The notes under the pieces were generated by a model. It made no database searches. It was given only the letters and a program-made list of their open reading frames with translations, and had not been told where the DNA came from. From positions 25,049 through 89,048 of the forward strand of contig JAVHLL010000008.1 of NCBI GenBank assembly GCA_031082155.1: a DNA stretch of 64,000 bases, read 5' to 3'. Each line of letters opens with the position of its first letter. Position 1 is the first letter of the stretch. Positions 46,395-54,034 of this stretch are shown in pieces. The DNA comes from Thermodesulfovibrionales bacterium (GTDB taxonomy: Bacteria > Nitrospirota > Thermodesulfovibrionia > Thermodesulfovibrionales > SM23-35). The translations under genes and the position numbers were made by a program.

Positions 46395-46877
46395 TTACGC
46401 AACTGCGAGCAGACAGCCGTCAAGTTCGACGCTGCAGTGAAGCGCGTCAAGGAGAACCATCACCCTCTCCGGGCCCTTGATTTCCCGTGAAAAAACACCG
46501 TAGAAGTCCTGGAATGGTCCGCCCATGATGCGGACTCTGTCTCCCCTCTCAAATTTTTCAGGCTTCATGACGATGATGCTGTCCTGTCCTATTCTTTCCT
46601 TTATTGCACACACAATCTCGTCATGCACAACCAAAGGGTTGTTCTTCCCGACGATAAACCTCACTCCCGAGGTGTAGGTGATTAAATGGGCATATCTTTC
46701 CTTATCGAACTGGGCAAAAAGATAACCGGGGAAAAGCGGTTCAACAATCTCGACAAGTCTGTTCTTTCTGTATTTTATTGATCTGACCTTTGGATTGAGT
46801 ACTTCTATCCCGATTATCTGAAGGCGGGAGGAAACGAGATCTTCTCTCGTCGGTTTTGTATAGATGGCATACCACAT
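46395..46877 (-). CDS. specialised NusG-family antiterminator (RfaH/UpxY/LoaP type)
   Basis: 160 residues: an N-terminal NGN domain (MWYAIYTKPTREDLVSSRLQ, LFPGYLFAQFD, GVRFIVGKNNPLVV) and a C-terminal KOW domain (FERGDRVRIMGGPFQDFYGVF). The long NusG linker features are absent and it sits first in a roughly 13-kb minus-strand polysaccharide cluster, as specialised paralogues do. It probably binds RNA polymerase and reduces termination or pausing in this long operon. No classical ops/JUMPstart sequence is recognisable upstream. Confidence 0.9.
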   Translation of the reverse strand: MWYAIYTKPTREDLVSSRLQIIGIEVLNPKVRSIKYRKNRLVEIVEPLFPGYLFAQFDKERYAHLITYTSGVRFIVGKNNPLVVHDEIVCAIKERIGQDSIIVMKPEKFERGDRVRIMGGPFQDFYGVFSREIKGPERVMVLLDALHCSVELDGCLLAVA

Positions 46878-47010
46878 ATCTTATTGTTTTATTTATTATT
46901 TTACCACATATCTCACACCGAATCCCTCAGAAAAGAGTGACAAAAACATTCAGGCCTGATCACTATTAAAAAGGCGGGCATTTTCTACGGAGCAGCAAGG
47001 AGACTTTTAG

Positions 47011-47034
47011 GGGAGGTGTTTGCAACAACCTCCC
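47011..47034 (-). other. hairpin in the leader region upstream of the NusG-like gene
   Basis: GGGAGGT and ACCTCCC are complementary across a 10-base spacer in the 200-bp gap between the UXX-star gene and the NusG-like gene. No U-tract follows, so it is not a standard terminator; it could be a leader structure or an inefficient end for the upstream gene. Confidence 0.4.
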
Positions 47035-47061
47035 TGAAAATTATGCGATACAATAGTCTTT

Positions 47062-47074
47062 CGGTCCCTGACCG
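47062..47074 (-). promoter_or_regulatory. SECIS-like hairpin for the second UGA of the UXX-star gene
   Basis: On the minus strand CGGTC-AGG-GACCG forms a 5-bp stem with a 3-base loop containing G in the second position. The loop starts 17 bases after the C-terminal TGA, within the 16-37 window described for bacterial SECIS elements. It lies beyond the TAA stop, where no coding constraint would create it. Confidence 0.7.
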
Positions 47075-47077
47075 TTT

Positions 47078-47293
47078 TTATACTCCTCAGGCTCCGCCGA
47101 AACCAATGGTCACTTTTCCTTCTTCGATAATCACAGGAACTTTTCGTACACCCCCCGAAAATTTCAGCATTTCTTCAAGTTTTAAAGATTCTTCCTGCAC
47201 ATCATAATAGTGCGCCCTTTCTCCATAGGCCTCCCTGGCCTTTTCGGTAAACGGTCAACCGTGCTTTCCGAAAATTGTAACTTTCTCTTGCAT
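47078..47293 (-). CDS. UXX-star selenoprotein (glutaredoxin-like, two selenocysteines)
   Basis: 71 codons from ATG 47293, preceded by GGAGGGA, ending at TAA 47078-47080. Two in-frame TGAs are read as selenocysteine. The first is at codon 13 (47255-47257) in GKHGU-PFT, the glutaredoxin-type redox site. The second is at codon 69 (47087-47089) in FGGAU-GV-stop, the U-x-x-stop ending that names this family. Between them, VRKVPVIIEEGKVTIG is the thioredoxin-fold cis-Pro region. Each TGA is followed by a SECIS-like hairpin. Probably a small cytoplasmic thiol/selenol redox protein; the partner is unknown. Standard gene callers would miss it. Confidence 0.9.
47227..47241 (-). promoter_or_regulatory. 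SECIS-like hairpin for the first UGA of the UXX-star gene
   Basis: On the minus strand AGGCC-AGGGA-GGCCT forms a 5-bp stem with a 5-base loop having G in the second position. The loop starts 18 bases after the TGA at 47255-47257. It fits the bacterial SECIS model (minimal apical stem-loop just downstream of UGA). Confidence 0.7.
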
Positions 47294-47315
47294 AATCCCT
47301 CCTTTGCTTATTTTT

Positions 47316-48275
47316 TCACTGAGAAAATGACAAGTATCGTTCAGGATTCTTCGTTATGCAACGCATGAGGAACCTTTTCCTGTACCCCGCCTCAATCAGT
47401 CTCTGTACAGACGCTGTAACCGTCATACTCCCCCCCAGAAGCTTTCCTCTTTGGCCGGTAACCGGTCTCCCGCCCCCTGCTCTTTTCGTGCCCTTTACTG
47501 TATCGGATACTATAATGATCTTCTCAGGGTTTTTTGTCCTGAAGATAAGGTCCAGGGTCCCCGGATGGAGGTGGTGAGGGTCTGCAATGACCTCCAGATA
47601 TACCTCCTGGTTCATGAGGCCGAATCCTGCAATGCCCGGCTCTCTATGCTGAAATCCCCTCATCGCGTTGAAGAGATGAGTGATTCCCCTAGCACCGGCA
47701 TGAAACCCTGCCTCTGCCTCTGCATACGTTGCGTCAGAATGCCCCATACTCACGATGATGCCCTGTCCGGTCATGTGTCTGATGAGCTTGAGCGATCCGT
47801 TCAATTCAGGCGCAACGGTCATAATCTTCACGATGTCCTCATAGCCTTCAAGAAGCTTCCGAAAATCTTGCAGGGAGGGTTTTCTGCAGTGTGCTGCATT
47901 GAGCGCCCCGCACTTTGACGGGTTCACAAAAGGCCCTTCGAGATGGACGCCGAGTATCCGTGCGGATTTTCCCCCCCGCATGGAGGACTCGGTGAAAACA
48001 GGTTGCTTCGCGGACCCCTGATGCCTGATCTCCGGTAGAGAGATTTTCTTTGTTTTCTTCCTTGCATCCTGTCCTGCCTTTTGCCTTCCTATTGCTTTTT
48101 TTATTGTTTCCATCTGGTTTCTCATTACGTCGAGGGATGACGGATATACGGCAAGAAGAATATCAGAAACCCCGGAAGATCCATGTATTTTGGCAATTTT
48201 GAGGATATGAGTACTGTCCGCAGTCCTCGTATCATAGCCGGAGACGCCGTGGGTATGGATGTCGATGATCTTCAT
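47316..48275 (-). CDS. nagA: N-acetylglucosamine-6-phosphate deacetylase-like amidohydrolase
   Basis: 319 residues from ATG 48275. Metal and catalytic motifs: DIHTHGVSGYD, GVHLEGPFVNP, IVSMGHSDATY, GITHLFNAMRGFQHREPG and IIVSDTVKG. It removes the acetyl group from GlcNAc-6-phosphate, yielding glucosamine-6-phosphate for recycling. A Lys/Arg-rich stretch at about residues 62-100 is unusual. The start lacks a strong ribosome site. Neighbouring DUF1460 and AmpG-like genes suggest cell-wall sugar recovery. Confidence 0.88.
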   Translation of the reverse strand: MKIIDIHTHGVSGYDTRTADSTHILKIAKIHGSSGVSDILLAVYPSSLDVMRNQMETIKKAIGRQKAGQDARKKTKKISLPEIRHQGSAKQPVFTESSMRGGKSARILGVHLEGPFVNPSKCGALNAAHCRKPSLQDFRKLLEGYEDIVKIMTVAPELNGSLKLIRHMTGQGIIVSMGHSDATYAEAEAGFHAGARGITHLFNAMRGFQHREPGIAGFGLMNQEVYLEVIADPHHLHPGTLDLIFRTKNPEKIIIVSDTVKGTKRAGGGRPVTGQRGKLLGGSMTVTASVQRLIEAGYRKRFLMRCITKNPERYLSFSQ

Positions 48276-48339
48276 TTCATGGGACCCCTGAATTTCTGTT
48301 ATCATAGCATAGGGAAGGGATACGTTCAAAACATCAGTG

Positions 48340-49065
48340 ATGAAAGAATTTATTCTTCTTGGCGATCATTCTGAAAGAGAGTTGACCCGTCTCCTCTCAG
48401 AGGCTTCACTCATCCGCGATACGGGCGAAAGGATTGCATATCTCTCGGGACAGTTGCTCGGCACACCGTATAAAGAATCAAGCCTGATCGGCGATAAAGA
48501 CACTCCGGAAATTTTTGTAATCGATCTTTCGGTCGTAGACTGTTTCACCTGCCTTGAATATGTCGAGGCTATGCGTGTATCTCAATCCTTTTTTGAATTC
48601 AGGACGAATTTACAAAAAGTAAGATATAAAGCCGGCAAAATCTCGTTCGGCGCAAGGAACCATTTTTTTACGGACTGGAGTGAATACAATGCAGAACGGA
48701 TTGATGAGGTGACAGAAACGATAGGCATCAACAGGACAGTCCGTATTGAAAAGCTGCTCAACAGGAACCAGGACGGGACATATTTTCTGGACGGCATTCA
48801 GCCTGTGCTGCGTTCAATATGTTATCTGCCGTCTGAATCGGTCGATGAGGGAATCTGCTCCCTTCTGAAGACAGGAGATTACCTCGGCATCTATGCCCGG
48901 ACCCCCGGGCTGGACGTCTCGCATGCCGGCATCATTATTAAAAATCATGATGCCGTTTTCTTCAGACATGCATCCTCTCAGGAGCAATACAGGAAAGTGG
49001 TTGATGAAGATTTCAGGAGCTATATTGCTGATAAGCCGGGGATGCTTATCCTGAGGCCAAAATGA
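48340..49065 (+). CDS. DUF1460 (amidase/NlpC-P60-like) protein
   Basis: 241 residues. IFVIDLSVVDCFTCLEYVEAM contains the candidate catalytic Cys; NHFFTDWSEYN and SHAGIIIKNHDAVFFRHAS (candidate His) complete the DUF1460 pattern. Family members are periplasmic peptidoglycan or muropeptide amidases related to NlpC/P60. Here no signal peptide is visible at the ATG I chose, so either the start is wrong or it acts in the cytoplasm. It is divergent from nagA and near the AmpG-like permease. Confidence 0.82.
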   Translation: MKEFILLGDHSERELTRLLSEASLIRDTGERIAYLSGQLLGTPYKESSLIGDKDTPEIFVIDLSVVDCFTCLEYVEAMRVSQSFFEFRTNLQKVRYKAGKISFGARNHFFTDWSEYNAERIDEVTETIGINRTVRIEKLLNRNQDGTYFLDGIQPVLRSICYLPSESVDEGICSLLKTGDYLGIYARTPGLDVSHAGIIIKNHDAVFFRHASSQEQYRKVVDEDFRSYIADKPGMLILRPK

Positions 49066-49100
49066 GTACAGCGTCGGAAGACACTCTCATAGGGAAGAAA

Positions 49101-49238
49101 GAACTGATGAGAGAGTATCTTCGCTCATTCTCGGACCCGAAAGTATTCGGGACCTCCGAGGCTTTTGCCTCTTTATTTTTAAGATGCTGTATTTGACTAT
49201 CGGCAAAAGAAACCGCGCAGATACTCTCTCATCAGTTC
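49101..49238. repeat. inverted-repeat element with 20-bp perfect arms
   Basis: GAACTGATGAGAGAGTATCT (49101-49120) and its exact complement at 49219-49238 enclose about 98 bp, with CCCGAAAGTATTCGGG as an internal hairpin. No coding frame. Confidence 0.8.
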
Positions 49239-49271
49239 ACTTATAGGAATTTCTATCATCAATTTACTATA

Positions 49272-49396
49272 AAAAACGGCGGATGTAGTATTTTTGCGGA
49301 TTTATCCCGATTCTTATCGGGATCCCTCGGAGTCCCGTCCCGAATGCTTTCGGGATCTGGACGAGAATGAGCAAAAATACTGCGTCCGTCGTTTTT
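49272..49396. repeat. imperfect inverted-repeat element at the 3' end of the AmpG-like gene
   Basis: Arms at 49272-49297 and 49371-49396 match at about 23 of 26 positions and enclose two small hairpins (CCCGATTCTTATCGGG, CCCGAATGCTTTCGGG). The right arm overlaps the stop codon of the gene at 49395. It may act as a bidirectional terminator or be a mobile remnant. Confidence 0.75.
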
Positions 49397-50645
49397 AACC
49401 TGTTGTCTCCTTCAGGCCGGCAAGTGTATTCCTCAAATACCACAGGAGTATAAGTCCCGGCAAAGCGGTAAGGAATGTGATGAAAAAGAACAGGACCCAG
49501 CCCACCGAATCGACGAGATACCCTGACGTCGGCGAAATGAATATCCTCCCGAGGGCGGCGAGTGATGACAGGAGTGCATATTGTGTTGCGGTAAAGCGGT
49601 GGTCGCACATCGCCATGAGAAGGGCCACAAATGCTGCGGTGCCCATTCCTCCGGTGACGTTTTCAAATGCCACGGCAAAAATCAGCACCCCGTAGCTCTT
49701 TCCTGTCCAGGCGAGTACCATAAAGGAGAGATTGGAAATCGCCTGGAGTATACCGAATACAAGGAGCGAACGGTAGAGCTGAAGTCTGACCATAAGCGCT
49801 CCGCCAAACAATGCGCCAAAAATCAATGAGGCGAATCCGAGCCCTTTATTGATCGTTCCCACTTCGCTCACTGAAAACCCCACTCCTCTGATGAGAAACG
49901 CGGTTGTCAGTGCACCGGCGTATGCATCCCCCAATTTATAGAGGATGATCAGGACGAGCAAAGCAACCGGGGAATTCCTCTGAAAATAATTTTTTAAAGG
50001 TCCCCATACCGCCTCATGCATACTGGCCGGGGGCGTCGCCTCCTTTGCCGGTTCCCGTCCAAAGAGTGTTGCAAGTATTGCAAAACCCATGACTGCTGCC
50101 ATGGTGAGGTAGGTATTCCGCCAGCCGATGTGGTCTGCAAGCACGAATGCAAGCGCCCCTGAGATGAGCAGTGCAATCCGGTAACCCATGACAAACACCG
50201 CCGCCCCGAAACCGCGCTCTTTTTCCTGGAGGACATCTGTTCTGTAGGCGTCAACGACGATGTCCTGAGAAGCAGAGGAGAATGCAACTGCGAGTGCGAT
50301 CAAAGCAACAAAAAATGGGGCCTGCTGAGGCGAGCTGAAGGCCATCACAGCAATCCCGGCGACAAGTGCGAACTGGGTGATGAGTATCCAGCCGCGGCGT
50401 CTTCCCAGAAATGGCGGTACGAAACGGTCCATGAACGGAGACCAGAGAAATTTCAAAGTATACGGCAGTCCGACCAGCGCAAATATCCCGATCGTTTTTA
50501 AATCAACACCTGCAACAGTCATCCAGGCCTGAAGCGTTGCGCCGGTAAGGGCAAGAGGCAACCCTGAGGAAAAGCCAAGAAGCGTTATAACAGCGATACG
50601 GCGGCTGCGGAAGACTTCAAGATATGGAGCGATATCAATTTTCAT
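49395..50645 (-). CDS. AmpG-like muropeptide permease (MFS)
   Basis: 416 residues with about 12 membrane helices. The N-terminal AVITLLGFSSGLPLALTGATLQAWM and KFLWSPFMDRFVPPFLGRRRGWIL are AmpG hallmarks, as are ALAVAFSSASQDIVVDAYRTDVL and GGMGTAAFVALLMAMC. It imports GlcNAc-anhydroMurNAc peptides at the inner membrane for cell-wall recycling. It forms a functional group with DUF1460 and nagA. Its stop lies in an inverted-repeat element. Confidence 0.9.
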   Translation of the reverse strand: MKIDIAPYLEVFRSRRIAVITLLGFSSGLPLALTGATLQAWMTVAGVDLKTIGIFALVGLPYTLKFLWSPFMDRFVPPFLGRRRGWILITQFALVAGIAVMAFSSPQQAPFFVALIALAVAFSSASQDIVVDAYRTDVLQEKERGFGAAVFVMGYRIALLISGALAFVLADHIGWRNTYLTMAAVMGFAILATLFGREPAKEATPPASMHEAVWGPLKNYFQRNSPVALLVLIILYKLGDAYAGALTTAFLIRGVGFSVSEVGTINKGLGFASLIFGALFGGALMVRLQLYRSLLVFGILQAISNLSFMVLAWTGKSYGVLIFAVAFENVTGGMGTAAFVALLMAMCDHRFTATQYALLSSLAALGRIFISPTSGYLVDSVGWVLFFFITFLTALPGLILLWYLRNTLAGLKETTG

Positions 50646-50756
50646 TCAGCTTGTTCTTTTTGCATAGTATTATAGCAACTCCTCCTGTACAGTTGTGCAC
50701 CGCGCTATCGCCTTGCTCTCCCCTTTCATATATTATCAGGTTATAATATATCTGTT

Positions 50757-51374
50757 ATGGGTTCATTTAAGGTCTCATTGACATCATTCAAAGAACTCGG
50801 AACAGTACTTGAAGAGAATCAGGTTGTCCTGAAAGAAAAAAAAGTGGTTCAGACAAGGACTGATGAAGAGGTCTTCCATGAAGCAATGGCTGATGTAAGG
50901 GAGATCAGGGAGTTCAGGGAAATTCCTCTTCCCGCGCCTCAGGAGAAGAAACTCCCTGCAAAGCGCAGAGATGATACCCTCGAAATTCTGAAACAGATTA
51001 TCCATATGGAAAGGAAAATCAACCTCGCTGACACCGGTGAATATATCGAATGGATGAGTCCCCGGGTAAGGAAAGATCTCGCACAGAGGCTCCATCACGG
51101 GAAATTTTCCGTTCAGGACTCTATAGACCTTCACGGAATGACAGTCCGTGAGGCAGAAGAATCGCTGCATGCATTTATCAAAGATGCGCTGCAAAAGCGG
51201 CTTTTCTGTGTGAAAGTGATACATGGCCGGGGTCTGCGTTCCCCGAAGGAGCCGGTACTGAAAGAAGCCGTCAAGAGGTGGCTGCAGGGCGTCTTCGGGA
51301 AATGGGTTTTGGCGTATTCGACAGCAAAAGACTCTGACGGCGGCCTTGGCGCAACGTATATTCTTCTCAGGTAA
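50757..51374 (+). CDS. Smr-domain protein
   Basis: 205 residues. The C-terminal Smr domain (about 120-205) reads DSIDLHGMTVREAEESLHAFI, VIHGRGLRSP and the end GGLGATYILLR, where HGRG and LDLHG-type motifs mark the MutS2-like nuclease fold. The N-terminal 110 residues are charged and probably extended. Such stand-alone Smr proteins are nucleases or RNA/DNA-binding factors, in some cases for stalled ribosomes. It is followed at 4 bp by a thioesterase gene. Confidence 0.9.
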   Translation: MGSFKVSLTSFKELGTVLEENQVVLKEKKVVQTRTDEEVFHEAMADVREIREFREIPLPAPQEKKLPAKRRDDTLEILKQIIHMERKINLADTGEYIEWMSPRVRKDLAQRLHHGKFSVQDSIDLHGMTVREAEESLHAFIKDALQKRLFCVKVIHGRGLRSPKEPVLKEAVKRWLQGVFGKWVLAYSTAKDSDGGLGATYILLR

Positions 51375-51377
51375 AAA

Positions 51378-51776
51378 TTGAATCCGCTACATACAATACA
51401 AATAAAGATCTATTACGAAGACACTGATGCAGGAGGTGTTGTCTACTACGCCAATTACCTCCGGTATATGGAACGGGCAAGGACCGAGTTTCTCCTCGAA
51501 CACGGAATAAATGTAGCAGATTACCACCGGAAGGGCTATCTTTTTGCCGTCGTTGATGTTGACATCCATTACAAGCGTGCTGCACGGCTCGGCGATTTAA
51601 TTGACATAAAGACTGCAATCGAGAAGATGACGAATGTGACCATCTCGATCCATCACCGGGTAATGAGAGACACTGAACTTCTGGCTGAGGCGAATGTGAG
51701 ACTGGCCTGCATAGACTTGAACGGGAAACCACAGAAGATACCGGATAGCATTAGGAAACTCGTTCACAATGAGTAA
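51378..51776 (+). CDS. YbgC-like acyl-CoA thioesterase (hotdog fold)
   Basis: 132 residues from TTG 51378. KIYYEDTDAGGVVYYANYLRYMERARTEFLLEHGI holds, in shorter blocks, the catalytic Asp (YEDTDA) and the hotdog helix of the 4-hydroxybenzoyl-CoA/YbgC family; AVVDVDIHYKRAARLGD follows. It hydrolyses acyl-CoA thioesters, often in phospholipid metabolism near tol-pal, although no tol genes are visible here. Co-transcribed with the Smr gene. Confidence 0.92.
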   Translation: MNPLHTIQIKIYYEDTDAGGVVYYANYLRYMERARTEFLLEHGINVADYHRKGYLFAVVDVDIHYKRAARLGDLIDIKTAIEKMTNVTISIHHRVMRDTELLAEANVRLACIDLNGKPQKIPDSIRKLVHNE

Positions 51777-51786
51777 TTCCCTTATT

Positions 51787-51908
51787 TCCTAAGGATTCCG
51801 GACAAATATGATCAATTTTGACATTATAAAAATATCTGAAATAAACTATATCAATGTCCGGAATTTGGAAATAAGTTACCGGAAAGATTCCGGACAAGCC
51901 GGAATGAC
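51787..51908. repeat. degraded GTCATTCC-family copy
   Basis: 51882-51908 ends GGACAAGCCGGAATGAC like the other copies, while the left side has two GATTCCGGACA or TCCGGAATT fragments and no full GTCATTCC arm. Confidence 0.6.
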
Positions 51909-51982
51909 AGAAATTTGGAACTGTGGCAGAGACCACAAGGTGTAATAATTATAAAACAAATGATGCACGGGGGGAGCAGTTA

Positions 51983-52462
51983 ATGAAGAATGGGAATGTT
52001 ATTTTAGACGCGCTGCAAAAGAAAAACGGAATGCCTCTTTACACCATTGGTGTGGTATCAGAATTAGTCGGCACGACAAATCAGACGCTGAGGATATATG
52101 AAAAACACGGGCTTCTCAAGCCTGCTCGCAAAAACAAGAACCGCCTTTATTCAGTAAATGACATCCGTTGGATTCTCTGCATCAGGGAAATGATCCACAA
52201 CAGGAAGCTCAGCATCGAGGGCATAAAGAAGCTTCTCGAATATGCTCCCTGCTGGGAGCTCATGAACTGTCCTGAAAAAGAGCGCAACGAGTGTGCTGCG
52301 TTTGTAGACCGGACAAAGGCATGCTGGGAACTGAACAGAAGGTTCTGTACACAGAACGGCAGCAAGACTTGCGAAACCTGTATTGTCTACCAGTCAAAAT
52401 CGAGAGAAAAGAGCAAGACAAAAGCAAACGAAAAGAGACCCAAGAAACTTATCCCGCAATAA
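51983..52462 (+). CDS. MerR-family regulator with C-terminal cysteine cluster
   Basis: 159 residues from ATG 51983, preceded by GGGGGAG. The MerR helix-turn-helix covers YTIGVVSELVGTTNQTLRIY and NRLYSVNDIRWILCI. After residue 85 there are seven to eight Cys in WELMNC, NECAA, CWEL, RRFC and KTCETC patterns, which could bind an iron-sulfur cluster or metal, and a Lys-rich tail. It lies convergent to the Hmc operon, across a shared terminator, and might be its redox-responsive regulator (inference). Confidence 0.85.
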   Translation: MKNGNVILDALQKKNGMPLYTIGVVSELVGTTNQTLRIYEKHGLLKPARKNKNRLYSVNDIRWILCIREMIHNRKLSIEGIKKLLEYAPCWELMNCPEKERNECAAFVDRTKACWELNRRFCTQNGSKTCETCIVYQSKSREKSKTKANEKRPKKLIPQ

Positions 52463-52479
52463 AGGAAGCATAAAAACTG

Positions 52480-52509
52480 AAAACCCTGCGAATTGTTCCG
52501 CAGGGTTTT
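52480..52509. terminator. bidirectional rho-independent terminator
   Basis: AAAACCCTGCG - 8-base loop - CGCAGGGTTTT: an 11-bp perfect stem with A- and T-tracts on both sides, between the MerR gene (plus) and the end of the hmc operon (minus). Confidence 0.9.
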
Positions 52510-52598
52510 CAGTGTCTGTTTCAGTCTATCCCCCAGTGAACTTGCTCTGCCGTTAAGGGATATCTCTTTGTAAATTCGTTTGGACAGCGTCCCGATGT

Positions 52599-52724
52599 TT
52601 ACCGCTCGGTGCTCATGTTCACGAAAGTCCAGAATGCAACTATAACTATAAAGAATCCGATGATAATGAGGTATTCAGGACCTTTCGATGCAAACATATC
52701 ATAATAGGTAAATAATTCGTCCAT
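52599..52724 (-). CDS. hmcD: HmcD-like small membrane protein
   Basis: 41 residues, with GGAGG 8 bp before the ATG at 52724. One hydrophobic helix (EYLIIIGFFIVIVAFWTFV) is flanked by an acidic N-terminus and a short polar tail. It starts 17 bp after the NrfD-like hmcC, the position and size of HmcD in the Desulfovibrio Hmc operon. The function is a presumed structural subunit. Short enough to be missed by automated annotation. Confidence 0.82.
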   Translation of the reverse strand: MDELFTYYDMFASKGPEYLIIIGFFIVIVAFWTFVNMSTER

Positions 52725-52741
52725 TCGCTTCCTCCTTCAGA

Positions 52742-54013
52742 TTAGTGTTCTTTTTCGACTGCCCATGCAGGAGGCGCCTTGAGAACCGGCATCCTGTTGA
52801 CCATCCACCTGAATGCCCAGACCTCTGTCAGTATGATTGAAGCGGTGATTATCAACTCAATCCATGAAGGCCAGTATTTTTCGCTTAAAGGCACATACCA
52901 GTTATAGGCAAGGAAGGTATAATTGAGCCTGTTGAGGATAATACCGACCATAGTAATGATCGCAGCAAATTTTATCATTGCCATATTGCGTTGTTGTGCC
53001 CCGCTTGCAAACAGGAAGCATGGGACCAGAATAAAGCCAATGACTTCAAACAGCCACCAGTAACCCATCGGCGAGTTAATATATTGAACTGCGTGCTCAT
53101 GGACAACCAGCAATACTTTGAGGAAGAAATAGCCGAACATCGCAACCGAACAGATACGTGCAAGTCCGACAAGGATATCATTATAATGTTCATGGTGCGA
53201 GGCATCAACCTGATAGGAGAACACCTTGTGGGTTATCGACCCCTCGAAAATCACCATGGAGAGTCCTGCAAAGATACTCGATACAAAGTAAAGTATCGGA
53301 ATAAATTCCGTGTACCATAACGGATGGATCTTGGATTTTGCCATCATCATGAGTGCTCCGAGACCCGACTGGTGGAGTGTTGAAAGAGTGATACCGAATA
53401 CTACTGCTCCGAGAGTCATGATCCCGAGTATTTTTCTTAGCCTCCGGAGACCAAGCCACTCTGCAATCGCGGGAGAGAACTCGACGAGTTCCGCGAGCAT
53501 ATACAGGAAGAAATGCCATGCGACAAGGAACATGACCGCATTCACCCCGAAGTCGTTGCCGATCATGGGGTTATAAATGTTCCACCAGCGTCCGATATCA
53601 AGGACAATTGCACCTGCATAAAAAAGATAGGCAAGGAAACCATTCAGGACCGTTGCCCTGATGATCGCATGGTATTTTTCCACCCTCAGGATGTAAACGA
53701 TAAAACAGAGGACATACGCGCCGCCTGCAAATGCCACACCGGTAACGACGTCAAATCCGATCCATAACCCCCAGGGATATTGCTGGTTAAGGTTTGTTAT
53801 CGGTTGTCCGAGGCCATATGCAAGACGGAGCACAATCAAAACATATCCGAGAAGCATGATCGGGAGCGAGATCAGATTGAACGGGGTAGCAATGTTCCCT
53901 CTCGGTTTTAATTCTTTTTTTATGAAATCGATAAAGTCGCTGATACGTTTAAACGATGGTCCTTCCTGTTTTTCCGGCACAACATCTACAAGATTTAACT
54001 TTTCTCCAGCCAT
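52742..54013 (-). CDS. hmcC: NrfD/HmcC-family integral membrane subunit
   Basis: 423 residues, about 10 membrane helices. NLNQQYPWGLWIGFDVVTGVAFAGG, GRWWNIYNPMIG and FVSSIFAGLSMVIFEG are NrfD/HmcC/DsrP-like blocks. It is the quinone-reactive or proton-handling membrane part of the complex, exchanging electrons with the adjacent ferredoxin-like HmcB. Spacings of 17-21 bp to its neighbours place it within one operon. Confidence 0.92.
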   Translation of the reverse strand: MAGEKLNLVDVVPEKQEGPSFKRISDFIDFIKKELKPRGNIATPFNLISLPIMLLGYVLIVLRLAYGLGQPITNLNQQYPWGLWIGFDVVTGVAFAGGAYVLCFIVYILRVEKYHAIIRATVLNGFLAYLFYAGAIVLDIGRWWNIYNPMIGNDFGVNAVMFLVAWHFFLYMLAELVEFSPAIAEWLGLRRLRKILGIMTLGAVVFGITLSTLHQSGLGALMMMAKSKIHPLWYTEFIPILYFVSSIFAGLSMVIFEGSITHKVFSYQVDASHHEHYNDILVGLARICSVAMFGYFFLKVLLVVHEHAVQYINSPMGYWWLFEVIGFILVPCFLFASGAQQRNMAMIKFAAIITMVGIILNRLNYTFLAYNWYVPLSEKYWPSWIELIITASIILTEVWAFRWMVNRMPVLKAPPAWAVEKEH

Positions 54014-54034
54014 GCTTTACCCTCTTTCTTTCTT

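Noticed and set aside
46660..46685. REP-like CCGAGGTGTAGGT within the NusG-like gene
   Set aside because: It encodes the conserved YTSGVRFIVG segment of NusG proteins and is not a full palindrome.
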